NCBI GenBank assembly: GCA_013003255.1 | Contig: JABDJZ010000628.1 | Coordinates: 1 to 8,817 of the forward strand | Direction of reading: 5' to 3' | Origin: Rhodothermales bacterium | Lineage (GTDB): Bacteria > Bacteroidota > Rhodothermia > Rhodothermales > UBA10348 | Length of the DNA stretch: 8,817 nt | Part shown: piece after piece, positions 1 to 6,461 of the stretch | Numbering within the stretch: the first letter of the stretch is position 1 | How the letters are laid out: every line of letters begins with the position of its first letter | Notes under the pieces: model-generated | What the model was told of the DNA's origin: nothing | Databases searched by the model: none | What the model saw: the letters and a program-made list of their open reading frames with translations, nothing else | Position numbers and translations under genes: made by a program

Positions 1-1118
1 CGATTGTGCCCGTCGGCACCAAGCATGTGCCGATCAAGGAAATCACGGGCGATTTCGCGACAGCAATCCGGATCAACCAAGGCCATATCGATCTGATCCA
101 GAAGATCCTCGAAATTGCGGGCAAGAAGCCCACCGTGTTCCTCGGGGGGCAATTTCCAGATGTAACGGGCCTTGTCGAGGTGCTTCTTGCGCACGCCGGA
201 CCAGCGGAGTTCGCGCCAGATGAACGATTCGTCTGCGCTTCGCACCGGATAGACGTGCAGTGTCGGTCTCCCCGTGGCGTAAAAGAGGTTCGCGATGCTG
301 CTGTAGTTGGTGATCAGCGCATCGGCCACCTGAAGATCCAGGTAGTTGTCCGGCGACTTGTCCTTGAACTTCAGGCACACGTGTTCGAACCGCTCCGTCA
401 GTTCCTCCAGGAACGCCAGGTAGGTAGGCTCGAAGCGATAGGAATCGTGGAGCCGAATGATGGTGTTGGCGCCGTGCGACTGGATTCGCTCCAGCAACCG
501 GACAAACAGGTCGGCATCCTTTCCCCAGTGCGCGAAGACCTCGCCGTAGTGCCACGTGGGAGCCAGCAGCACCGTCTTTCGATTGACCACATCGAACGGG
601 TAGTACGGCTGTGCCAGGGACCGATCCAGGGGCTCAACCAGATCATCATGACTGGCTGCACCGAGCTGGACGCAGTTCTCCGGGTGAATGGCGCTCACCT
701 CGGTCCGGTGCTTGAAATCCCAGGGCCCAAACGCCTGCCAGACCAGGTTCTTCGAAGGTTTCCGGATGTCGCCCCACGTGCGCCGGAGCGTGTGGTGGAG
801 GAGCCAGAACTCCTTCTCATCATTCGGTCCTTTCCAGCCGAATCCGTGCCAAAGGATCAGTGCCTTGCGCGAGGTGCGAAAGAAGGGGATCCGATTGTCC
901 ATGATGGTGACGTCCCACTTCCTCGACGGGAGATGATGGTACCATCTCCGTTTCACGATCTCCGCCTTCAGCGGAAAAAGCTGTGCAGCTCCCTGGCGAA
1001 GGAAGGTTTCGGGGTCGTCCATGACGACACGCAGCGTGACTCCCGGAATCCGGTCCAGGTACCGGGCGAGACTCCAGAGATCGGCTCCAAATGTGGTTGC
1101 CCAGACGAGGACCCTCAT
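1..1118 (-). CDS. CDP-glycerol glycerophosphotransferase-like protein (3' end cut by window edge)
   Basis: The minus-strand frame is open for 372 codons from ATG at 1118 to the left edge, with no stop in the window. It resembles the C-terminal catalytic domain of the TagB/TagF CDP-glycerol glycerophosphotransferase superfamily (GT-B fold), which transfers glycerol-phosphate or related polyol-phosphate units. Landmarks, in order: HGFGWKGPN at residues 91-99 (the HG-x-K region), LLAPTWH at 184-190, IIRLHD at 220-225 (in place of the usual LRxHP), and DALITNYSS at 266-274, the family's acceptor/nucleotide-site signature. The tail DRHMLGADG (362-370) resembles the usual end of this domain, so probably only a few residues are missing. 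A TGA stop lies immediately upstream in frame, so 1118 is the first possible ATG. No clear Shine-Dalgarno is visible. It lies 58 nt after the membrane protein gene, probably in the same operon. Donor, acceptor and product polymer are unknown. Confidence 0.8.
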   Translation of the reverse strand, partial: MRVLVWATTFGADLWSLARYLDRIPGVTLRVVMDDPETFLRQGAAQLFPLKAEIVKRRWYHHLPSRKWDVTIMDNRIPFFRTSRKALILWHGFGWKGPNDEKEFWLLHHTLRRTWGDIRKPSKNLVWQAFGPWDFKHRTEVSAIHPENCVQLGAASHDDLVEPLDRSLAQPYYPFDVVNRKTVLLAPTWHYGEVFAHWGKDADLFVRLLERIQSHGANTIIRLHDSYRFEPTYLAFLEELTERFEHVCLKFKDKSPDNYLDLQVADALITNYSSIANLFYATGRPTLHVYPVRSADESFIWRELRWSGVRKKHLDKARYIWKLPPEEHGGLLARNFEDLLDQIDMALVDPDCCREIARDFLDRHMLGADGHN

Positions 1119-1176
1119 TCAACAGGCGAAGTTTCGCTGAAGGTACGACCCGCGGGCGATCCGGTGCAGGGGCGTA

Positions 1177-2145
1177 TCAAGAGCCGTCTTCCCGGCCGGC
1201 TGCCACGGCCTCAAATGCGCTGGCTGCCTCGGCCACCTCGACGTCCGGATCCTTCGAAAAGTGTGTCGCGATGAAGAGGCTGAAGTTGGTAACCCGCATG
1301 AGCACACTACTGGTCAGGAGCATGCCTGCAATGGCAACCGTGGCTTGGCCCAGGGTATCGGAAAGTCCCATGCCCAGGCTCAGGAAGAAGAGGTCCTTGC
1401 TGGGCAGGAAAGGGACCCGGTTCAGTACGATGAGCAGGCAGAGATAGGTCAGCCAGATGACGATCCCGATATCGGGTACGCCCACGCTCCACTGAGCCAG
1501 GAAGAGCGTGTTCACCACGATCAGACGGCCATAGTGGATTCCCAGGATGCGATAGGCCGTAGGCTTCGGAAGCGCGAAGAGGTAGGTGCGGAAACGGTAC
1601 AGCACGATCCCGAGCGCCACGGCCAGGACCAGCGCAATGATGATCTGAGCCTGCGTGACGTCGCCGAAGATCCGGCTCAGGTCCAGAATGCCGCTCCCGC
1701 CCATGATGGCCAGCAGTGCAGCGGCGGTGGTCATGGAGGCCACCGAGGAGAGGATGTTCACGTCCCGGACAGCGCGGAAGGCCTCGGCCTGCGCGATGCC
1801 CAACTTGCGATAGAGCCACCAGAAGAAGTAGACCTCTCCCGAGTAGCCTGCCATCTCCTCGTTGAAAACCCGCTTCCGGATGAGGGCCCGAAGGCCGGCG
1901 CCGGACGGGACCGGCCAGATCTGGCGATACGTGATGAGCTCGGCGAGCGGCTGCGTCAGGTAGATGACCACGAACAGCGCGTAGAACCAGGGAGACGTCG
2001 GCAGGGACCGAAGCAGATCGCCCCATCCGAGTTGGCCGAGCCGGTAGATCAGGTACCCAACGACCCCCACCGTGAGGAGTCGCCCGATCCACGGTAGCAT
2101 CCGCTGGACCCGTTCGCTCTTGAAAAGCGCCTTGAGCCGGCTCAA
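1177..2145 (-). CDS. Multi-pass membrane protein, lysylphosphatidylglycerol synthase TM-like family
   Basis: This is a 322-residue integral membrane protein. Hydrophobic segments lie near residues 21-40, 51-72, 131-155, 165-191, 207-242 (long enough for two helices) and 250-296, giving about seven or eight passes. The segment YSGEVYFFWWLYRKLGI (101-117), followed by an A-rich helix and VRDVN, resembles the conserved G-x-GE...L-R-x-G...R-x-D region of the LPG_synthase_TM / AglD-like family, whose members act on or flip lipids and polyprenyl-linked intermediates. There is no soluble LPG synthetase domain, so lysine transfer to lipid is not implied. The C-terminal tail after 297 is Ala/Glu-rich and probably cytosolic. 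The listed start is TTG at 2145; ATG at 2100 (residue 16) is a real alternative and would still keep the first helix. The TTG lies one sense codon after the TGA of mlaC, in the same frame. Membrane topology is secure; the family assignment is moderate. Confidence 0.7.
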   Translation of the reverse strand: MSRLKALFKSERVQRMLPWIGRLLTVGVVGYLIYRLGQLGWGDLLRSLPTSPWFYALFVVIYLTQPLAELITYRQIWPVPSGAGLRALIRKRVFNEEMAGYSGEVYFFWWLYRKLGIAQAEAFRAVRDVNILSSVASMTTAAALLAIMGGSGILDLSRIFGDVTQAQIIIALVLAVALGIVLYRFRTYLFALPKPTAYRILGIHYGRLIVVNTLFLAQWSVGVPDIGIVIWLTYLCLLIVLNRVPFLPSKDLFFLSLGMGLSDTLGQATVAIAGMLLTSSVLMRVTNFSLFIATHFSKDPDVEVAEAASAFEAVAAGREDGS

Positions 2146-2148
2146 GAA

Positions 2149-2766
2149 TCAGTCGGTCGAGAGGCTCTCACGACGTTTCTCCAGTCTTTCCATGAGCGTG
2201 TCAAACCCGGCCTTCCTGATCATGGTGCGAAATGACCGCGAGTACCCCTGGACCGTGCTGACGTCGTCCAGGATGATGTCGGTGGCTTTCCACGTGTCGC
2301 CCTTCTTGAGCAGTCGGTAGGCCACTTCCATGGGGACGTCGTCAATCACCGTGGTGGTCACGACATCAGCGGCAGCCCCATCGACGGCAATCGACTTGTA
2401 GTTCACGGCCGCGCGGTACGGGTCCAGGTTGGCCAAAGACTGTGCTCGCACGATGTCTGAAAACACCACTACGAAATGGCTGCGCTGATCAGCGGACAGG
2501 CCATCCCAGTGAGGCCCCAGCGCATCCTTTGCCATTTCCTCGAAGTCAAGAAATCCGTTGACCACATTTCGGAGTTCATCCTTCTTCCCGGCGGGCACAT
2601 CAGAGCCCTTCGGTCCGAGGAGGGCCTTGATGGACGCATCGCGCTGCTGGAGCAGGGTCCTGATCTCGGCATCGGGTGCCTGGGCGAAAAGGGGCGTCGC
2701 GGCAGCCACCAGTAGCAGGAAGGCGGCAGTGGTGTTCAGAATTCGCGACAGTAGTGAACTTGACAT
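2149..2766 (-). CDS. mlaC: MlaC-family periplasmic phospholipid-binding protein
   Basis: This 205-residue exported protein matches the MlaC / Ttg2D family, periplasmic carriers that shuttle phospholipid between the outer-membrane MlaA complex and the inner-membrane MlaFEDB ABC transporter. A signal peptide (MSSSLLSRIL... ending PLFAQ) covers about residues 1-29. Family landmarks follow: FLDFEEMAKDALGPHW, then GLSADQRSHFVVVFSDI, VAYRLLKKGDTWKATDIILD (exactly 20 residues), and SFRTMIRKAGFDTLMERL near the end; this order and spacing are typical. I chose ATG 2766 because it starts directly at a normal signal peptide; an upstream in-frame ATG at 2805, just after the tolC stop, would add 13 residues to the signal's n-region. 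No mlaA, mlaD, mlaE or mlaF is in the window, so the partner transporter must be encoded elsewhere or past the left edge. It is likely cotranscribed with the flanking tolC-like and membrane-protein genes. Confidence 0.88.
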   Translation of the reverse strand: MSSSLLSRILNTTAAFLLLVAAATPLFAQAPDAEIRTLLQQRDASIKALLGPKGSDVPAGKKDELRNVVNGFLDFEEMAKDALGPHWDGLSADQRSHFVVVFSDIVRAQSLANLDPYRAAVNYKSIAVDGAAADVVTTTVIDDVPMEVAYRLLKKGDTWKATDIILDDVSTVQGYSRSFRTMIRKAGFDTLMERLEKRRESLSTD

Positions 2767-2809
2767 GGGGTCCGTTTGCTGATTGGGCGTGTACCCAGCC
2801 AGCATTCAA

Positions 2810-4192
2810 CTAGTATGCCAGCAGCGGTTCCAGCAGGCCGGTGGAGGCGTGAAGTTCCAGTATGGCCATGTTCAGATCGAAAACGGCCTCGTGTCGAGCA
2901 GCGTGAAGCTGCAGCTTGGCCTGCACAGCCTTGATCAGGTCATCTGTGTCACCGAGGTCAAGGTCGAAGTTGACGTACTCCGTCTGCAGCCATTCGCGCG
3001 CAATCCGGAACGACTCCTCGGCGGCAGCAAGCGCCGCCTGGCGAATCCGGACCTTGCGGAAGGCTTCCTCGACTTCCAGCAGGATCAGTTCCCGGGCGGC
3101 CACGCCCTGGAACTGCGCCTCGTCCAGGTTGGCGCGTGCCTGCTCCACCTTGGCGCGCGTCTGTCCGAAGTTGAGTTCCAGCTGCATACCGAGCCCGGTT
3201 TCCAGGGATCGGGACAGGAAGCCGTCCCCCACGTAGGGATTGCGCTGCCGGAAGCGCTCGGCCGTGGTACCGGAGTAGTGCCCATGGACGCCCCAGATGA
3301 GTTTGGGGTAGAAGTCGGATCGCGCGACATCGACCAGAGCCTCGCGCGCGGCTATGCCGGCAGACACCTGGGTCAGCTCTGCGCGGTTCTCCAGCGCCAG
3401 GTTCTGATAGGTGTCCAGCGAATCCAGGGAGAGCATCAAAGGCTCCAGGAACCTGTCCTCCACGGTCAGTGAGGCCCCCTCGCCGAGCATCAACTGCCTG
3501 CGGAGCGCAGAGCGGGCCGTGCGCGCCTGCTCTCGCACTTCGACCACGCGGCGCCGGATCTCCTGCTCCGTGATCTGGACCTGAAATAGATCGGCGTCCC
3601 CAACGTCCGGAGAGCCTTCGTTTAGAAGCTTTTCCACTTCGCGGCGTGCGCGGGAAACCGCCTCATCGGCCTCATCGGTGAGGCTATTCATGGCGTCCAG
3701 CAGCACGACGGTGTAGTAAAGGCGCCCTGTCCGGACCGCCACCTCCATCTGACGGGCTGCAAGCCCTCCTTCCTCCAGGCCCACACCAGCCGCGGCCGCA
3801 TCGATCGTGCGGCTCAATTGTCCCCAGGTCCAGAGCGGCTGCAGCAGGTCCACGTCCACGCGACTGAACGGAGCCAGGTCGCCCCAATCGTTCCGTAGAT
3901 CCGGGTCCAGATACAGACGGTCGGAGGCGGTTCCGTTGGGGTTATCCAGTCCAGGGGCCAGCGAGTGCGCAGAGGTTGCCTGGAGGTCGGTCAGGAAACG
4001 GGATCGCCGCGCCTGGTCGGAACGGGCCTCGGCAAAGTCCACACGGGCCCGCTGCATGTCGATGTCGGGGCTGGTCAGAACCGCGCGCTGAATGGCATCA
4101 GACAGGCCTACCCGCACGGTGTCCTGGCCGGAAACGAGTCCAGGGCCGGCAATAAGCGCCGCAAGGAGCAATGGGACGATTCGAAAACGCAT
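2810..4192 (-). CDS. TolC-family outer-membrane efflux channel protein
   Basis: This 460-residue outer-membrane factor probably trimerises into the channel-tunnel that serves tripartite efflux or type I secretion. MRFRIVPLLLAALIAGPG...VSGQ is a clear Sec signal. The mature protein has the two-fold OEP repeat: each half begins with a helix of the type LSDAIQRAVLTSPDIDMQRA (near residue 30) and LALENRAELTQVSAGIAARE (in the second half). Each is followed by a beta segment (FSRVDVDLLQPLWTWGQ in the first; LGMQLELNFGQTRAKVEQA in the second) and long Ala/Glu/Arg/Gln-rich coiled-coil helices. The length suits TolC proteins. ATG 4192 was chosen for its compact signal peptide; GTG 4204, four codons earlier, is an alternative. 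No membrane-fusion protein or RND/ABC pump gene is adjacent, so the exported substrate is unknown. It is first in the leftward cluster and divergent from the B12 operon; its stop is 43 nt from the next start. Confidence 0.9.
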   Translation of the reverse strand: MRFRIVPLLLAALIAGPGLVSGQDTVRVGLSDAIQRAVLTSPDIDMQRARVDFAEARSDQARRSRFLTDLQATSAHSLAPGLDNPNGTASDRLYLDPDLRNDWGDLAPFSRVDVDLLQPLWTWGQLSRTIDAAAAGVGLEEGGLAARQMEVAVRTGRLYYTVVLLDAMNSLTDEADEAVSRARREVEKLLNEGSPDVGDADLFQVQITEQEIRRRVVEVREQARTARSALRRQLMLGEGASLTVEDRFLEPLMLSLDSLDTYQNLALENRAELTQVSAGIAAREALVDVARSDFYPKLIWGVHGHYSGTTAERFRQRNPYVGDGFLSRSLETGLGMQLELNFGQTRAKVEQARANLDEAQFQGVAARELILLEVEEAFRKVRIRQAALAAAEESFRIAREWLQTEYVNFDLDLGDTDDLIKAVQAKLQLHAARHEAVFDLNMAILELHASTGLLEPLLAY

Positions 4193-4243
4193 GCCGCGAA
4201 GCACGAATCTTGCAGATGTTCGTTCCCTTGCCCCGGCCGCACC

Positions 4244-4275
4244 ATTGCCCGACTCGAGCGAACCGCATACCTTCT
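4244..4275 (+). promoter_or_regulatory. Putative Bacteroidota-type promoter for the B12 operon
   Basis: ATTG at 4244-4247 and TACCTTCT at 4268-4275, separated by 20 nt, approximate the Bacteroidota housekeeping pattern of TTTG at -33 and TAnnTTTG at -7. Transcription would begin around 4280-4290, just before the first base-pair of the riboswitch at 4293, which is where a leader should start. The match is partial (the -7 box ends TTCT, not TTTG), and in the 88-nt divergent region some match is expected by chance. No convincing promoter was found for the opposite (tolC) direction. Confidence 0.35.
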
Positions 4276-4292
4276 CGCCGTTCTTTTACACC

Positions 4293-4488
4293 CAGCGCCC
4301 CGGTCCACCAAGCGTGGCCAAGAGGGAATCCGGTGACCGGCCTTGGCCGGAATTCCGGAACTGTACCCGCAACTGTAGTCGATCAGACTGAGTCAGCGAC
4401 GCGGATCTCCACTGCCGAAAGCGGGAAGGAGATACGTCGAGACACGGTCATGAGCCGATCGAGAGTCAGGAGACCTGCCGCGGCGCTG
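4293..4488 (+). ncRNA. Cobalamin (B12) riboswitch aptamer
   Basis: The conserved core of the AdoCbl/B12 riboswitch is present in order on the plus strand. The closing stem P1 is a perfect 7-bp pair, CAGCGCC (4293-4299) with GGCGCTG (4482-4488). GGTCCAC / GTGGCC form a stem at about 4302-4319. The box AGAGGGAATCCGGTG lies at 4321-4335, with P4 made by TCCGG (4329-4333) and CCGGA (4355-4359). ACCCGCAACTGTA follows at about 4365-4377. The receptor core starting CCACTG at 4409 and ending GGGAAGG at 4429 is enclosed by ATCTCC/GGAGAT. The strongly conserved B12 box AGTCAGGAGACCTGCC is at 4464-4479. Known family members bind cobalamin and repress downstream B12 uptake or synthesis genes. Its position just upstream of a btuB-like gene fits exactly. 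Whether it prefers adenosyl-, methyl- or hydroxocobalamin cannot be told by eye. Confidence 0.96.
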
Positions 4489-4580
4489 CATTGCCAGATG
4501 ACCCCCGGGTATGGGGTGAGGCCACCAGACTCCCGGCGACTGCCGGGGTGATCCAGTCGGCCCACCCAAGGGGTCGGCTC
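4489..4580 (+). promoter_or_regulatory. Riboswitch expression platform and ribosome binding site of the btuB-like gene
   Basis: This is the untranslated stretch between the aptamer and the receptor start codon. The Shine-Dalgarno AAGGGG (4568-4573) sits 7 nt before ATG 4581. ACCCC at 4501-4505 can pair with GGGGT at 4513-4517 in a local hairpin, leaving the ribosome site free, or with GGGGT at 4570-4574, which would cover the Shine-Dalgarno. A third GGGGT (4545-4549) belongs to a CCCGGC-GACT-GCCGGG hairpin (4532-4547). No U-tract follows any hairpin, so control of translation initiation is more likely than intrinsic termination. The mutually exclusive pairings are visible in the sequence; the mechanism is inferred. 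Confidence 0.55.
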
Positions 4581-6461
4581 ATGCATCGCCTCGCCATCAT
4601 CACGTGGCTCCTGGCCGGGAGCCTATTCTCGTCTGACAGGGCCCCAGCCCAGTCCAGACCCGATTCCGTTCGGGTCCTCGAGGAGATCACCGTCACGGCA
4701 GAGCGTCCCCAAGCCGGCCTCCGTGTCAGAACGTTGCTCGGTGCTGGAACCGTGGCCGGTGAATCCAGCCTGGATGGGTTGTTGGAACGGCAGTCAGGCA
4801 TCTACCTGCACCGCCAAACCCCAGGGGGCGCAGCAACCCCGCGCCTCCGCGGATGGGATGGTTCGCAGACCAGCCTGGTGGTGGACGGCGTGGTGTTGGC
4901 CAACCCCCAGAGCGGCCAGGTGGACCTCTCCGTGGTGCCAGTGTCATTCCTGGAGTCAGCGGCCATCGAGTACGGGCCCGGCAGCGGTGGTGGGCTGGGC
5001 GGACTCGTTCGTCTGAGGACGGTTGGGGCAGAGCCCGGTATGACGTCGCGCCTGACGGCAGGAGGCGGGTCCTTCGGTGCCGGGCATGTGGGTGGCGTGC
5101 TCGGAGCCGGCCGTGAACGGGCAGGCATCCTGCTGGGGCTGGACACAGGACGATCTCCGGATCGCTATCGGACCGGAAGCGGTGCGGACCGACTTGGGGC
5201 CGGCGCCTCCCGTACCTCGATGCTCGCCAAGGCCCACTGGCGGCCCGGATCGGCGCACTGGGAGGGACAGGTGTTCTCCACGGAAGGCCGGGTCGGGCTG
5301 CCGGGGCCCGCCAATGACCGTCCCCGGGAGTCGGGCCAATTCCAGCGATTGACCCAGGGGATGACCGGCGTTCGAGCTTCCGCCGGCCGATATGTGCTGC
5401 AAGCCCGTCTCGTGGGGCAGCGCAGCTTTGCCCGCTTTGAGGATCTGCAAGTCGCGCAGGAGTCGGAGTCCGGAACGCGGTCTGGCGTGTTTGAGGCATC
5501 TCTGACGGGTGCCCGCTCAACCCTGCAGGCGCGCTTCGGCCGTGAATGGCTGGAAGGCGGCGGGAACGCCGCCGAGCCGAACGGGGCCTCGAACCGGACG
5601 GGAATCGGCGCGACCTCGCAAGAGGCGGGAAGGCTCGACGCTCGGACCACCCTCCGGCTGGAATTGGGAAGAGAATGGACTGGCGAGGCGGCTTGGTGGC
5701 ACCTCCAGGCGACGGCCCGCCAGGAGTTGGTCGACGGGGTCTGGCGCTTCTCACCCCGGTTCGTGGCCCAGGCCCACCTGGGACGCACCACGTTCGTGGT
5801 CTCGGGAGCGCGGACCGTGCGCTACCCCACCTTCATCGAACTATTCTGGCGCCCCGGGGGAAACCCGGACCTGCAGCCGGAAATCGGTTGGGGTCTGGAA
5901 GGGGTCGGGCGCTTGAATGGTCGTCGGGTTCGCCTCGAGTTGGCGGTGTTCACGGCCCGGCTTCGGGACCGGATCCACTGGCGTCCTTCCCTGGTGGGCC
6001 CGGGGATACAGATATGGAAACCGTTCAACGTGGCGCTGTCCCGCACTGCAGGCGTCGACGGGAGCCTCAGGCTTGGCAACAATGAAACCGGTGCGTCCAT
6101 CGAGGCCTCCTGGGTTCGGGCCACCGACCGAACGGACCCGTTGAGCCGCGCCTTTGGCCATCAACTCAGGTATGTCCCCCGGACTGTCGCGGCCGGCGAG
6201 CTGTGGCACACCTTCAACGGCGCCCGCCTGTCTGCGTCGCTGCGCCATACCGGCGCGAGGCCCATTGCATCCGACGGCTCCTCGTCCCAACCCGGCTACA
6301 CGACGCTGTCTCTGGGTGCCGTACGGACATGGAACGCTATGGGCTTTCAGCAGCAACTGGCTGCTCGACTCCATAACGCCCTCGATCACGACTACGCCGT
6401 GATTCGGCTCTACCCGATGCCCGGCCGGCATCTCACCATCCAACTTCAATTATCGCTATGA
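4581..6461 (+). CDS. btuB: BtuB-like TonB-dependent outer-membrane vitamin B12 receptor
   Basis: This 626-residue receptor would import cobalamin across the outer membrane using TonB-ExbB-ExbD energy. The signal peptide (residues 1 to about 24, ending RAPAQ) is followed by a TonB box, EEITVTAE, at 34-41. The plug follows to about residue 150, with PRLRGWDGSQTSLVVDGV and the glycine-rich GPGSGGGLGGLVRLRT typical of the plug's end. The rest is a beta-barrel of alternating amphipathic strands. The C-terminal region reads HNALDHDYAVIRLYPMPGRH, which fits the BtuB-type N-x-D-x-DY...Y-x-x-PGR ending. The length is close to E. coli BtuB (614 residues). ATG 4581 has a good Shine-Dalgarno; an in-frame TTG at 4491 would start against the riboswitch and is unlikely. 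The protein ends in Leu, not the usual terminal Phe. B12 as substrate rests mainly on the upstream riboswitch. The gene overlaps the lipoprotein gene by ATGA. Confidence 0.9.
   Translation: MHRLAIITWLLAGSLFSSDRAPAQSRPDSVRVLEEITVTAERPQAGLRVRTLLGAGTVAGESSLDGLLERQSGIYLHRQTPGGAATPRLRGWDGSQTSLVVDGVVLANPQSGQVDLSVVPVSFLESAAIEYGPGSGGGLGGLVRLRTVGAEPGMTSRLTAGGGSFGAGHVGGVLGAGRERAGILLGLDTGRSPDRYRTGSGADRLGAGASRTSMLAKAHWRPGSAHWEGQVFSTEGRVGLPGPANDRPRESGQFQRLTQGMTGVRASAGRYVLQARLVGQRSFARFEDLQVAQESESGTRSGVFEASLTGARSTLQARFGREWLEGGGNAAEPNGASNRTGIGATSQEAGRLDARTTLRLELGREWTGEAAWWHLQATARQELVDGVWRFSPRFVAQAHLGRTTFVVSGARTVRYPTFIELFWRPGGNPDLQPEIGWGLEGVGRLNGRRVRLELAVFTARLRDRIHWRPSLVGPGIQIWKPFNVALSRTAGVDGSLRLGNNETGASIEASWVRATDRTDPLSRAFGHQLRYVPRTVAAGELWHTFNGARLSASLRHTGARPIASDGSSSQPGYTTLSLGAVRTWNAMGFQQQLAARLHNALDHDYAVIRLYPMPGRHLTIQLQLSL

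Noticed and set aside
1119..1176. Possible regulatory hairpin (GCGAA-GT-TTCGC) between the membrane protein and transferase genes
   Set aside because: Only five pairs with a two-base loop and no T-run; too weak to call a terminator or attenuator.
6..1274. Long plus-strand open frame (422 codons) opposite the glycerophosphotransferase gene
   Set aside because: Its translation has no recognisable domain, is rich in Arg/Pro/Val as expected of an antisense frame in GC-rich DNA, and the minus strand carries clear family motifs.
1261..2097. Plus-strand frame of 278 codons opposite the membrane protein gene
   Set aside because: The predicted protein is highly charged, with Gln/Asp/Glu runs typical of the reverse complement of hydrophobic codons; no family resemblance.
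4532..4547. CCCGGC-GACT-GCCGGG hairpin as an intrinsic terminator for the riboswitch
   Set aside because: No run of T follows it, so an intrinsic terminator is not supported; it is kept only as part of the expression platform.
4092..4551. Short plus-strand open frames crossing the riboswitch region
   Set aside because: They overlap the conserved aptamer core and the tolC 5' end, and show no coding motifs or signal peptide.
4491..4580. TTG at 4491 as start of the btuB-like gene, adding 30 residues
   Set aside because: It begins 3 nt after the riboswitch P1 stem and would place 30 non-signal residues before a perfect signal peptide; ATG 4581 has its own Shine-Dalgarno.
4726..5754. Minus-strand frame of 342 codons inside the btuB-like gene
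   Set aside because: Its product is Arg/Pro/Ser-rich and domain-free, and the plus strand encodes an unmistakable TonB-dependent receptor plug and barrel.
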